NCBI GenBank assembly: GCA_026414565.1 | Contig: JAOAIT010000055.1 | Location: 151,875-215,874, forward strand | Length of the DNA: 64,000 nt | Reading direction: 5' to 3' | DNA from: Verrucomicrobiia bacterium | GTDB lineage: Bacteria; Verrucomicrobiota; Verrucomicrobiia; Limisphaerales; Fontisphaeraceae | Shown here: positions 50,171 to 58,084 of the stretch, piece after piece | Numbering within the stretch: position 1 is the stretch's first letter | How the letters are laid out: each line of letters begins with the position of its first letter | Program-made: the position numbers and the translations under genes | Notes under the pieces: model-generated | What the model was told of the DNA's origin: nothing | Databases searched by the model: none | What the model saw: only the letters and a program-made list of their open reading frames with translations

Positions 50171-50872
50171 ATGGCTTTTGAGCAACTCAAAGAACGGGTC
50201 TGGCGGGCCAATCAAGGTCTGATCGAAAATGACTTGGTGATCCTGAGCTGGGGCAACGCCAGCGGCATTGACCGCAGCGCGGGCGTCGTCGCCATCAAAC
50301 CCAGCGGCGTGCCCTACAACAAATTGCGCGTCGAGGACATCGTGGTGCTCTCCCTGGCCACGGGCGAAGTGGTCGAAGGCAGGGCGCGCCCCTCTTCGGA
50401 CACCGCCACGCATCTGCATTTGTACCGCGCGTTTCCCTCGATTGGCGGGGTGGTGCACGCCCATAGCGTCTATGCCACCGCCTTTGCGCAGGCCGGGCGT
50501 GATTTGCCCTGCCTCGGCACCACCCATGCCGACACCTTTTACGGCACGGTGCCGCTCACCCGTCAGCTCACGCCGGAGGAAATCGCCGCCGATTACGAGC
50601 TGAACACCGGCAAAGTCATCGAGGAAACCTTCCGCACCCGCCACCTGAACCCGGACCAAATCCCGGCGGTGTTGGTGGTGGGCCACGGGCCGTTTGCGTG
50701 GGGGCCGACCACCGAGAAGGCGCTGGAAAATGCCTTCATCCTGGAAAAAGTGGCCATGATGGCCATCAACACCTACCGCGTAAATCCGGACAGCCAGGCC
50801 ATCCCCCAGGCCCTGCTGGACAAACACTTCCTGCGCAAGCACGGGCCGACGGCTTACTATGGCCAGCGGTAA
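50171..50872 (+). CDS. araD: L-ribulose-5-phosphate 4-epimerase AraD
   Basis: This class II aldolase-fold epimerase is 233 residues long. The zinc ligands are present: HAHS (His96, His98) and GHGPF (His172). Asp77 in SSDTATH and the phosphate-binding SGVPYNKL and GNASG loops are also kept. It completes the AraB step and delivers xylulose 5-phosphate to the pentose phosphate pathway. It lies 35 nt after araB, in the same operon. Confidence 0.96.
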   Translation: MAFEQLKERVWRANQGLIENDLVILSWGNASGIDRSAGVVAIKPSGVPYNKLRVEDIVVLSLATGEVVEGRARPSSDTATHLHLYRAFPSIGGVVHAHSVYATAFAQAGRDLPCLGTTHADTFYGTVPLTRQLTPEEIAADYELNTGKVIEETFRTRHLNPDQIPAVLVVGHGPFAWGPTTEKALENAFILEKVAMMAINTYRVNPDSQAIPQALLDKHFLRKHGPTAYYGQR

Positions 50873-50927
50873 CGTGAAGTTGCGCTTTACAAATGCGGCG
50901 GCACCGGTTTAATTTGACGCATCGCTT

Positions 50928-51368
50928 ATGTGTAATGTCATTTGCTGGTTGGGCCTCGCCATCCTGGTGGCGGGGCTGGGCGCAGGCTGTGCGGGTCCGG
51001 AGAAAAAACTGGGCCGGGGCATGAACAACGCCACGGAGTTTCTGCGGCTGGGCGAGCTGCGCCGCTCGGTGGAGCAAACCGCGCTTTTTGACAGCCCGGA
51101 ATCGGCCTACACCACGGGTTTCATTCGCGGCATGAATCGCACCCTCGCCCGCACCGGCATTGGCATCTACGAAATCATCACCTTCCCCTTCCCGAGCTAT
51201 GAGCCTGTGTTGACGCACAAGTTTTCGGCCAAGCCGGTGTACCCGGATACCTACCGGCCCAACTTGATCGAAGATCAGACTTTTGCCCCCGACACCTCCC
51301 TGGGCTTTGCCGGCGGCGATGTCATCCCCTTCGTCCCGGGCAGCCGTTTCCGGGTGTTTGATAATTAA
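50928..51368 (+). CDS. TIGR04073-like lipoprotein
   Basis: The product is a 146-residue protein with a lipoprotein-type signal ending GLGAGC. The mature part has KLGRGMNNATEFLRLGEL, then TGFIRGMNRTLARTGIGIYEIITFPFPSYEP, which matches the family of putative exosortase-system-associated proteins (TIGR04073) seen in Verrucomicrobia and other phyla. No exosortase is in the window. The function is not known. A terminator-like hairpin follows directly. Confidence 0.78.
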   Translation: MCNVICWLGLAILVAGLGAGCAGPEKKLGRGMNNATEFLRLGELRRSVEQTALFDSPESAYTTGFIRGMNRTLARTGIGIYEIITFPFPSYEPVLTHKFSAKPVYPDTYRPNLIEDQTFAPDTSLGFAGGDVIPFVPGSRFRVFDN

Positions 51369-51385
51369 GGGTGCCTGATGCCAGG

Positions 51386-51413
51386 GCGCCAACCTCGCGT
51401 TGGCGCTTTTTTT
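51386..51413 (+). terminator. Terminator-like hairpin abutting ispE start
   Basis: A 7-bp stem (51386-51392, 51400-51406) with a 7-nt loop is followed by seven T residues (51407-51413). The run ends 1 nt before an ATG at 51414 and 7 nt before the ispE ATG at 51420. Confidence 0.75.
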
Positions 51414-51419
51414 ATGCCC

Positions 51420-52304
51420 ATGAACCGCCTGGAGCGATCATCCCCCTGTAAAATCAATCTTTTATTGAACATTCTGGGCCGTCGCCCGGATGGATTTCAC
51501 GAGCTGGAGACGCTCTTTTTTCCGCTGCCGTTGCATGATCGCCTTGAGTTTGAACCGGCGGCGGGCGGCTCCGGCATCGTGCTGACCTGCACGCATCCCG
51601 GATTGCCCACCGGCCCGGAGAATCTCGTGTATCGGGCCGCTCAAAGCTTCTTCGCCACCACCGGCCTGCCGCCCGCGGTACGCATCCACCTGGAAAAAAA
51701 TCTCCCGCTGGCCGCCGGCCTCGGGGCGGGCAGTGCCAACGCCGCCGTGACCCTGCAGGCCCTGAATGAGATGCACCACCGCCCCTTGACCCCTGCCCAG
51801 TTGCATGAATTGGCGGCCACTTTAGGCTCGGATGTGCCCTTTTTCCTCCAAGACCGGCCGGCGCTTGCTTTTGGCCGCGGCGAGCAACTGGAGCCGCTGC
51901 CGGAGTTGACCGCCATGAAAAATGGGGCGGTTCTCCTGGTTCACCCCGGCTTTGGCGTTTCCACGGCCTGGGCCTATCGCGCCCTGGCCGAATTCCCCGA
52001 GGCCTTGAACGGCCGTCCCGGCCGCGCCCGGGCTTTGGCGCAAGTTCTTCAGAAGGGCAGTTTGCTTGAAGCTGCGCCCCATTTCTACAACGCGCTGGAG
52101 GCGCCGGTGCTGCGCAAATATCCCCTGCTGCAATGGTTTCAGGATTTTCTGCGCGGTCAGGGTGCCATCGCCGCCCTTATGAGCGGCAGCGGCTCCACCA
52201 CCTTTGCCTTGATGCCCGGCCCGGCCGCGGCGGAAAACGCCCTGGCGGCATTGCGCGCTGCCTATCAGGCGGACTTTTGGTCTGCGGTGGTCCCGCTGGC
52301 ATGA
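51420..52304 (+). CDS. ispE: 4-diphosphocytidyl-2-C-methyl-D-erythritol kinase IspE
   Basis: This GHMP kinase of the MEP isoprenoid pathway is 294 residues long. It shows SPCKINLLLNILGRRPDGFHEL (catalytic Lys and substrate loop), the ATP motif LPLAAGLGAGSANAAVTLQ, the LGSDVPFFL catalytic Asp, and the C-terminal AALMSGSGSTTFAL loop. The MEP pathway is therefore used. The ATG at 51420 gives the standard MNRLERSSPCKIN start, with the ATG at 51414 an option. A hairpin with a T run ends directly before the start, so transcription into ispE either reads through or starts from a promoter I cannot see. Confidence 0.94.
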   Translation: MNRLERSSPCKINLLLNILGRRPDGFHELETLFFPLPLHDRLEFEPAAGGSGIVLTCTHPGLPTGPENLVYRAAQSFFATTGLPPAVRIHLEKNLPLAAGLGAGSANAAVTLQALNEMHHRPLTPAQLHELAATLGSDVPFFLQDRPALAFGRGEQLEPLPELTAMKNGAVLLVHPGFGVSTAWAYRALAEFPEALNGRPGRARALAQVLQKGSLLEAAPHFYNALEAPVLRKYPLLQWFQDFLRGQGAIAALMSGSGSTTFALMPGPAAAENALAALRAAYQADFWSAVVPLA

Positions 52305-52402
52305 CCCGGGGCGTGGGCGCCGGTTGAATGCCCTTTCGCGCCCTTGACCTGCCGGACCAGGCCAACGCAGGGAGATTTTCCGCCCGGAGCCTGTTTAACC
52401 GC

Positions 52403-52432
52403 TTGACCTTTGGGGGGACAGCCCGCTTAATA
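52403..52432 (+). promoter_or_regulatory. Candidate promoter of mreB operon
   Basis: TTGACC (52403-52408) and TTAATA (52427-52432) are 18 nt apart, 29 nt before the mreB ATG. Confidence 0.5.
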
Positions 52433-52461
52433 GACCGCTGAGCGTTGTCGGGTACACGCAC

Positions 52462-53490
52462 ATGTTGGCGCAACTAAAGAGCCTGTTCTCCAACGACATC
52501 GGCATAGACCTGGGCACGGCAAACACCCTGGTGTACGTGCGGGATCGCGGGATCGTGCTCCGGGAGCCGAGCGTCGTGGCCATTCAAGCCGGCACCACCA
52601 ACGTGGTGGCCGTGGGAGAAGAGGCCAAGCGCATGATCGGGCGCACACCGGTGAATCTGGTGGCCATCCGCCCCATGAAGGACGGGGTGATCGCGGAGTT
52701 TGAGATCACCGAGGCGATGCTGCGGCATTTCATTCAAAAAGTGCATTACCGCAAGCTGATCGCCCCCCGGGTGGTGGTGGCCGTGCCTTCGGGCATCACC
52801 GAGGTGGAAAAAAGAGCCGTGCGCGATTCGGCCATGCATGCCGGCGCCCGCGAGGTGTATCTCATTGAGCAACCCATGGCTTCGGCCATCGGCGTGGGCA
52901 TGCCCGTGCATGAGCCGGCCGGCAATATGATTGTGGACATTGGTGGCGGCACTTGTGAAATCGCCATCATCTCCCTCTCCGGCATCGTCTATAGCCGCAG
53001 CCTGCGGGTGGGCGGAGACGAGTTCGACGAAACCATTGTCGCGCACATGAAGCGCACCTACAACCTCATGATTGGCGAACGCACCGCGGAAGAAATCAAA
53101 ATTCGCATTGGTTCGGCCTTTCCGCTGGAGCAGGAATTAACCATGGAAGTTAAAGGTCGCGATCTCGGCGCCGGGTTGCCGAAGACCATTACCATCCGGT
53201 CCGAGGAAATTCGCGAGGCATTGCAGGAACCGCTTTCCCAGATTTTGGAGTCCGTGCGCATCACGCTGGAACGATGCCCGCCGGAATTGTCCGCCGATCT
53301 GGTGGACCGCGGCATCGTGGTGGCGGGCGGCGGCGCGCTGTTGCGCGGCATTGACCGGCTGATCTCCGAGGAGACCGGCCTGCCGGTGCACATCGCCGAC
53401 GACCCCCTCACCGCCGTGGCCGAAGGCACCGGCCGGGTGTTGCAGGAAATGGAGTTCTTGAAGCGGGTTACTTCGCAGCCCAGAGGTTAA
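52462..53490 (+). CDS. mreB: Rod shape-determining protein MreB
   Basis: This actin homologue (342 residues) forms membrane filaments that guide lateral wall synthesis. It has [15 protein letters not shown] (phosphate-1), [15 protein letters not shown] (phosphate-2), a middle [33 protein letters not shown], and [18 protein letters not shown] (adenosine motif). The N-terminal [10 protein letters not shown] is amphipathic, as needed for membrane contact. It is first in an operon mreBCD-mrdA-mrdB-rng. Confidence 0.97.
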   Translation: MLAQLKSLFSNDIGIDLGTANTLVYVRDRGIVLREPSVVAIQAGTTNVVAVGEEAKRMIGRTPVNLVAIRPMKDGVIAEFEITEAMLRHFIQKVHYRKLIAPRVVVAVPSGITEVEKRAVRDSAMHAGAREVYLIEQPMASAIGVGMPVHEPAGNMIVDIGGGTCEIAIISLSGIVYSRSLRVGGDEFDETIVAHMKRTYNLMIGERTAEEIKIRIGSAFPLEQELTMEVKGRDLGAGLPKTITIRSEEIREALQEPLSQILESVRITLERCPPELSADLVDRGIVVAGGGALLRGIDRLISEETGLPVHIADDPLTAVAEGTGRVLQEMEFLKRVTSQPRG

Positions 53491-53535
53491 TGCCCTGGCG
53501 CGGCGTTCGCCACCACGCAACAACGTGGCGGCGAA

Positions 53536-54339
53536 ATGTTACGCAAACAACATTGGTGGATTTTGGGCGCAGCCGCACTGGCGGGCCTCCTCGTGCTCGG
53601 CCTGCCGGAGCGCGCCGCCGCCCGCCTGAAACAAGGCCTGGCGGCCCTCTTCCTTCCGCTCTTCGGCCTCTCCCAATCCTCCGGACGCCTGGCCGACAAG
53701 GCCGGAGCGCTGACCGTCCCCAAGGCGGAGCTGCTTGCCGAAAACGAGCGCTTGCGCCGGGAGATCCAGGAGCTCCGGCTCCGCCAGCATCAGGCCGCCG
53801 AATGGTGGCGCGAAAACGAAGCCCTCCGCCGCCATCTCGGCTGGAAGGCCCAGGCCCCCTGGAAGATGAAACTCGTGCGGGTCATTGGCCGTGACCCCGC
53901 CAACTGGTGGCGCGCCATGCACATTGACGCCGGCCTGGCCGACGGCCTCCGCCCCAATTATCCGGTGGTCACCCCCGAGGGCCTGGTCGGCCGCTTGCAT
54001 GAGTGCGCCGAGCATCGCTCCCTCGTGGTCTTGCTCGGTGACCCCAAATGCCGCGTGGCCGCCCTGGTGCCGGAGGCCCAGGACTCCGGCATTGTCCTGC
54101 CCGGCGCCTCGGCTTCCTGGAAAAACCAGTTTGTGGAGCTGGCCTACCTGTCCCGGCAGACCGAGCTTAAACCCGGCCAGCGGGTCATCACCAGCGGCCT
54201 GGGGGGGATCTTCCCGCCGGGCATTCCGATTGGGGATATTGCGGACTGGCGGCTGGTGGACGGCCTGTACGTCGAGGCGCGGGTGCGCGTGGCGGTAAAT
54301 TTTAGTGCGCTGGAGGAGGTATGGGTGTTAATTCCATGA
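53536..54339 (+). CDS. mreC: Rod shape-determining protein MreC
   Basis: The product is 267 residues: an N-terminal membrane helix (WWILGAAALAGLLVLGL), then a coiled coil (AELLAENERLRREIQELRLRQHQAAEWWRENEALRRHLGW), then the periplasmic beta domains (RVIGRDPANWWRAMHIDAG, VTPEGLVGRL). The length and order fit the family. It lies 45 nt after mreB and overlaps mreD. Confidence 0.94.
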   Translation: MLRKQHWWILGAAALAGLLVLGLPERAAARLKQGLAALFLPLFGLSQSSGRLADKAGALTVPKAELLAENERLRREIQELRLRQHQAAEWWRENEALRRHLGWKAQAPWKMKLVRVIGRDPANWWRAMHIDAGLADGLRPNYPVVTPEGLVGRLHECAEHRSLVVLLGDPKCRVAALVPEAQDSGIVLPGASASWKNQFVELAYLSRQTELKPGQRVITSGLGGIFPPGIPIGDIADWRLVDGLYVEARVRVAVNFSALEEVWVLIP

Positions 54340-54887
54340 AATGGCTCCCGCATCTCCTGTTGCTGGCCGCCGCCTGGGCCCTGGCTTTTCTGCCCTGCGC
54401 CATGGACTGGCCGCAGCGATGGCTGGGCGCGCAAGTCAGTTTTTTGCCGCCATTGATGGTTTATGCGGCCCTGAATTGCGGGCCGGGCTGGCTGGCGTTG
54501 CTGGCCCTGGCCGGGGGGCTGGGGGCGGATGCCCTGTCCTGCAACCCCCCGGGGAGCACGTCCGTGCCGTTGTTGTTGATTGGCATGGCCGTGCTGCGTC
54601 ATCGCGAGGTGATCCTGCGCAAGGAAACCTTTGCCCAGGTGACCCTCGGGCTGGCCGCCAGCGCGGCGGCGCCCCTGCTGCAGGTCTTGCTGCTGCTGAC
54701 CTTCGGTTATGATCCGCTGGTGGGCTGGGCCTCCCTCTGGCCGTGGCTGTTCATGGCCGTGGCCGGCGGCGCAATGACGCCCTTGTTGTTTCGGGCGCTG
54801 GACCGGCTGCTGGGCGCCGTAACCTATCCGGCGGCGGGCCCGGGCGGTTTTGCCCCCGAGCGGGAAATTGTGCGCGGACGTTATTAA
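54321..54887 (+). CDS. mreD: MreD-like membrane protein
   Basis: The product is 188 residues, very hydrophobic, with about five membrane helices, in the position and size of MreD. The sequence itself is poorly conserved, as is usual for MreD. The ATG at 54321 overlaps mreC; a second ATG at 54336 has a better distance to the GGAGG at 54315-54319 and may be the real start. Confidence 0.82.
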   Translation: MGVNSMKWLPHLLLLAAAWALAFLPCAMDWPQRWLGAQVSFLPPLMVYAALNCGPGWLALLALAGGLGADALSCNPPGSTSVPLLLIGMAVLRHREVILRKETFAQVTLGLAASAAAPLLQVLLLLTFGYDPLVGWASLWPWLFMAVAGGAMTPLLFRALDRLLGAVTYPAAGPGGFAPEREIVRGRY

Positions 54888-54889
54888 GC

Positions 54890-56860
54890 ATGGCATTGCT
54901 GGAAAATTTGCATCAGGGTGACCGGCCCTTGCAGGCGCTGGCGGGCGTGATGGCCGCCGGCCTGCTCGTTTTGCTCGGCGGCCTCTGGTACGTGCAAATT
55001 GTCGCCGGCAAGAAGTACGCCGAGGAGCAGGTGGCCCAGTCTTTTCGCACGGTCCGCATTCCGGCCGTGCGCGGCAAAATTGTGGATCGCGACGGACGCG
55101 TGCTGGCGGAAAACCGGCCGGCCTACCACGCCAGCGTGTACCTCGAAGCCTTGAGTCCCTACTTCCGCCAGGCCTATGCCCTCCTGGTCTCCAACGAAGC
55201 CGCCCGCGTGCGCGCCCAATATCATCGGAACCTGACGCGGGAGGAGCGTGCCACGCTGGCCCGCGCGGCCCGTTACATGGTGGCCAGCAACGTGGTGACC
55301 CGCCTTGGTTATTTGTTGGGCCAGCCGGCCGAGTTGTCGCCCGCAGCCTTTCACGCGCATTACGATCAACGCCGTGCCCTGCCGCTCCCGGCGGTCCTCG
55401 ATTTAAGCTCCAATCAGGTGGCGCGGCTCATGGAAAACACCGTCCTGCCGGTGGGCGTGGATTTGGATGTGCAACCCGTCCGGGTCTATCATCACGGCCT
55501 CCTGGCCGCGCATGTGCTCGGGTACCTGCGCAAGGACAACTCGTCCTTCGAAGGCGAGGAGGCCTTTTTCAACTTCCGCCTCCCCGACTACCGCGGCGTC
55601 ATCGGCATCGAGGGGGTGTTCGACGCCCAGCTCCGCGGCCGTGCCGGAGTGAAGTCCGTCCTGGTCAATTATCTGGGCTATCGCCAGAGCGAGAACATCT
55701 GGACCCCCGCCGAGCCGGGCCAGAATGTGGTGCTGACGCTGGATGTGGAACTGCAGCGCGTGGCCGAAAAAGCCCTGGCCGAAGCCGGCCGCGACACCGG
55801 CCAGCCCACCCGCGGCGCGGTGGTGGTGATGGAGGTGCACACGGGCGATCTGCTGGTGCTGGCCTCCGCGCCGGCCTATGACCCGAATGATTTTCTGCCC
55901 GCCATTTCCCCGGAGTTGATGGAGCAGTTGAATGATCCGCAGCAACGCCCGTTCATCAACCGCGCCACCCAGGAGCGTTACCCCCCCGGCTCTATCTTCA
56001 AAATCATCACCGCCCTGGCCGCCCTCGAGGCCGGGGTGCTGGACCCCCAGGAAATCTACCAGGGCAAAGGCTATGCGCAGGTGGGTGACACGCGCATTGG
56101 CGACACCGCGCCGCCCGGCCCGTATGACTTCCGCCGCGCCTTCAAACTTTCGAGCAATGATTACTTCATCCACTATGGCCTGCGCGCCGGGCTGGAGGCC
56201 CTCCTGCGGGTGGGCCAGCGGCTCCATTTGGGGGAACCGGTGGATTTGCCCACCGGCCAGAATGATCCCGGCTTTTTCCCCACGCGCGAATGGATGCAGC
56301 AGCGCCGCGCCCGCGGCGTGGTGTGGAGCGAGGGCGATACCGCCAACCTGTGCATCGGCCAGGGCTACCTCGCCGTCAACCCCGTCCAGATGGCGGTCAT
56401 GACGGCGGCCATTGCCAATGGCGGGCGCGTCCTGTATCCCCGCCTGGTGCAGCGGGTGGAGCCCATGGAGATCACCGGCCTGGGCCAGAACGTGGTGGAA
56501 TACCCCCCGCGCCTGCGGGGCGAGCTGGGCGTCCACCCCCGCCATCTGGAGCTTGTGCGCGATGCCATGCTGGCCGATGTGGAAGACCCCGATGCCACCG
56601 GCCGCCGGGCCGCGGTGCCCGGTTTCCGCATCGGCGGCAAAACCGGCACGGCGGAAGTCAAACAAGGTCGGCGGGTGGTGGACAAAATCACCTGGTTTGT
56701 GGCTTTTGGCCCGTATGAGCACCCGCAGTATGCGGTGGTGGTCATGGTGGAAAGCGGCGCCTCCGGCGGATTCACCTGCGCGCCGGTGGCCGCGCAAATC
56801 TTCAAAGCCCTGCGGGACCGGCAGCGGCCGGCGCCCCTGGCCATGCACTCTGCCCAATGA
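54890..56860 (+). CDS. mrdA: Penicillin-binding protein 2 (MrdA)
   Basis: This class B PBP transpeptidase of the elongasome is 656 residues long. It has a membrane helix (about 17-38), a pedestal domain starting VRIPAVRGKIVDRDGRVLAENRPAY, and the transpeptidase domain with the three motifs PPGSIFKI (catalytic Ser), SSN in KLSSNDYFIHYG, and GGKTGTAEV. It partners RodA, encoded next with an ATGA overlap. It lies 2 nt after mreD. Confidence 0.96.
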   Translation: MALLENLHQGDRPLQALAGVMAAGLLVLLGGLWYVQIVAGKKYAEEQVAQSFRTVRIPAVRGKIVDRDGRVLAENRPAYHASVYLEALSPYFRQAYALLVSNEAARVRAQYHRNLTREERATLARAARYMVASNVVTRLGYLLGQPAELSPAAFHAHYDQRRALPLPAVLDLSSNQVARLMENTVLPVGVDLDVQPVRVYHHGLLAAHVLGYLRKDNSSFEGEEAFFNFRLPDYRGVIGIEGVFDAQLRGRAGVKSVLVNYLGYRQSENIWTPAEPGQNVVLTLDVELQRVAEKALAEAGRDTGQPTRGAVVVMEVHTGDLLVLASAPAYDPNDFLPAISPELMEQLNDPQQRPFINRATQERYPPGSIFKIITALAALEAGVLDPQEIYQGKGYAQVGDTRIGDTAPPGPYDFRRAFKLSSNDYFIHYGLRAGLEALLRVGQRLHLGEPVDLPTGQNDPGFFPTREWMQQRRARGVVWSEGDTANLCIGQGYLAVNPVQMAVMTAAIANGGRVLYPRLVQRVEPMEITGLGQNVVEYPPRLRGELGVHPRHLELVRDAMLADVEDPDATGRRAAVPGFRIGGKTGTAEVKQGRRVVDKITWFVAFGPYEHPQYAVVVMVESGASGGFTCAPVAAQIFKALRDRQRPAPLAMHSAQ

Positions 56861-58080
56861 AATCGCCCCTCTCCATCTTGAATGAGCGCCAGCCGGTGGT
56901 GGACTGGCTGTTGTTGGGGGCCGTGGGGCTGTTGATGGTCATGGGGCTGGCCTTCATTTACAGCGCCACCCTCGGCAGCGAAGCCTTGCGCAGCCTGCCC
57001 TTTTATCAGCAGCACCACTTCAAGCAGGCCGTCTGGTGCGCCCTGGGCGCGGGTTTGGGCATCGCCGCTTGTGCGGTGCCCTATCCGCGGTTGCTGCGCT
57101 TCGCGCTGGTGGCCTATTGGGCCTGTATTCTGTTGCTGATTCTGGTGCTCATCCCCGGCATTGGCACCAGCCACGGTTGGGGCGCCATGCGCTGGATTGA
57201 TCTGGGGCCGGTGCAAATCCAGCCCTCCGAATTCGCCAAGCTCGCATTGATCATGGCCCTGGCGCATTACCTGAGCCGCCCGGTGGAGGAATTGCGGCAA
57301 ACGCGCACTTTCTGGACCGCGCTGGGGCTGATGGCCCTGCCGTTTGTATTGATCCTGCGTGAACCCGATCTCGGCTCGGCCCTCCTCCTGCTGCCCGTCA
57401 CCCTGGCCATGTTGGTGGTGGCCGGCACGCCCACCGGGTATCTGGTGCGGCTGGGGCTGGCCGGATTCATGCTCGTGAGTTTGCTGTTGGTGGATGTCTT
57501 GCTGGCGCCGCCCAACTGGCGGTTGAAATTGGAGGATTACCAGCGGCGCCGCTTGCTCGTGTTTTTTGGTTTGGATTATACCCGTTTTGCTCCGCCGCAG
57601 GCCACGGCGGCGGAGTTGCAGCGCCTGCGTCTGCAACAACAGAATGACGAATACTGCTCGCGGCAGGCGCTCATTTCCGTCGGCTCGGGTGGTTTGGCCG
57701 GCAAAGGCTGGCGGCAGGGGGCCCAGATCGCCCTGGGATACCTGCCGCGCGGTGTGGCTCACAACGACTTCATCTTCTCTGTCATCGCCGAGGAGAAGGG
57801 CTTTTTGGGAAGTGCGTTGGTGGTGGGCTTGTATGGCGTGGTGCTGGGGTGCGGTCTGCGGACCGCCGCCCTGGCCCGGGATCGCCTCGGCAAGCTGCTG
57901 GCGGTGGGCATTGTGGTACTGCTCTTCAGCCAGGTCTTCATCAACATCGGCATGAACATTCGCATCCTGCCCGTCACCGGTGTGCCCCTCCCGCTGCTCA
58001 GTTATGGCGGCAGCTCGGTGCTTTGCACACTGCTGGGACTGGGCTTGTTGCACAACGTGTACCTCTATCGAAGGGACTAA
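56857..58080 (+). CDS. rodA: SEDS glycosyltransferase RodA (MrdB)
   Basis: This membrane peptidoglycan polymerase is 407 residues long, with about ten helices. SEDS features include RWIDLGPVQIQPSEFAKLALI, LREPDLGSALLLLP, the large periplasmic loop, HNDFIFSVIAEEKGFLGS and NIRILPVTGVPLPLLSYGGSS. It pairs with PBP2, whose stop overlaps its start as ATGA. The next gene (rng) starts 5 nt later. Confidence 0.96.
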   Translation: MKSPLSILNERQPVVDWLLLGAVGLLMVMGLAFIYSATLGSEALRSLPFYQQHHFKQAVWCALGAGLGIAACAVPYPRLLRFALVAYWACILLLILVLIPGIGTSHGWGAMRWIDLGPVQIQPSEFAKLALIMALAHYLSRPVEELRQTRTFWTALGLMALPFVLILREPDLGSALLLLPVTLAMLVVAGTPTGYLVRLGLAGFMLVSLLLVDVLLAPPNWRLKLEDYQRRRLLVFFGLDYTRFAPPQATAAELQRLRLQQQNDEYCSRQALISVGSGGLAGKGWRQGAQIALGYLPRGVAHNDFIFSVIAEEKGFLGSALVVGLYGVVLGCGLRTAALARDRLGKLLAVGIVVLLFSQVFINIGMNIRILPVTGVPLPLLSYGGSSVLCTLLGLGLLHNVYLYRRD

Positions 58081-58084
58081 TGGT

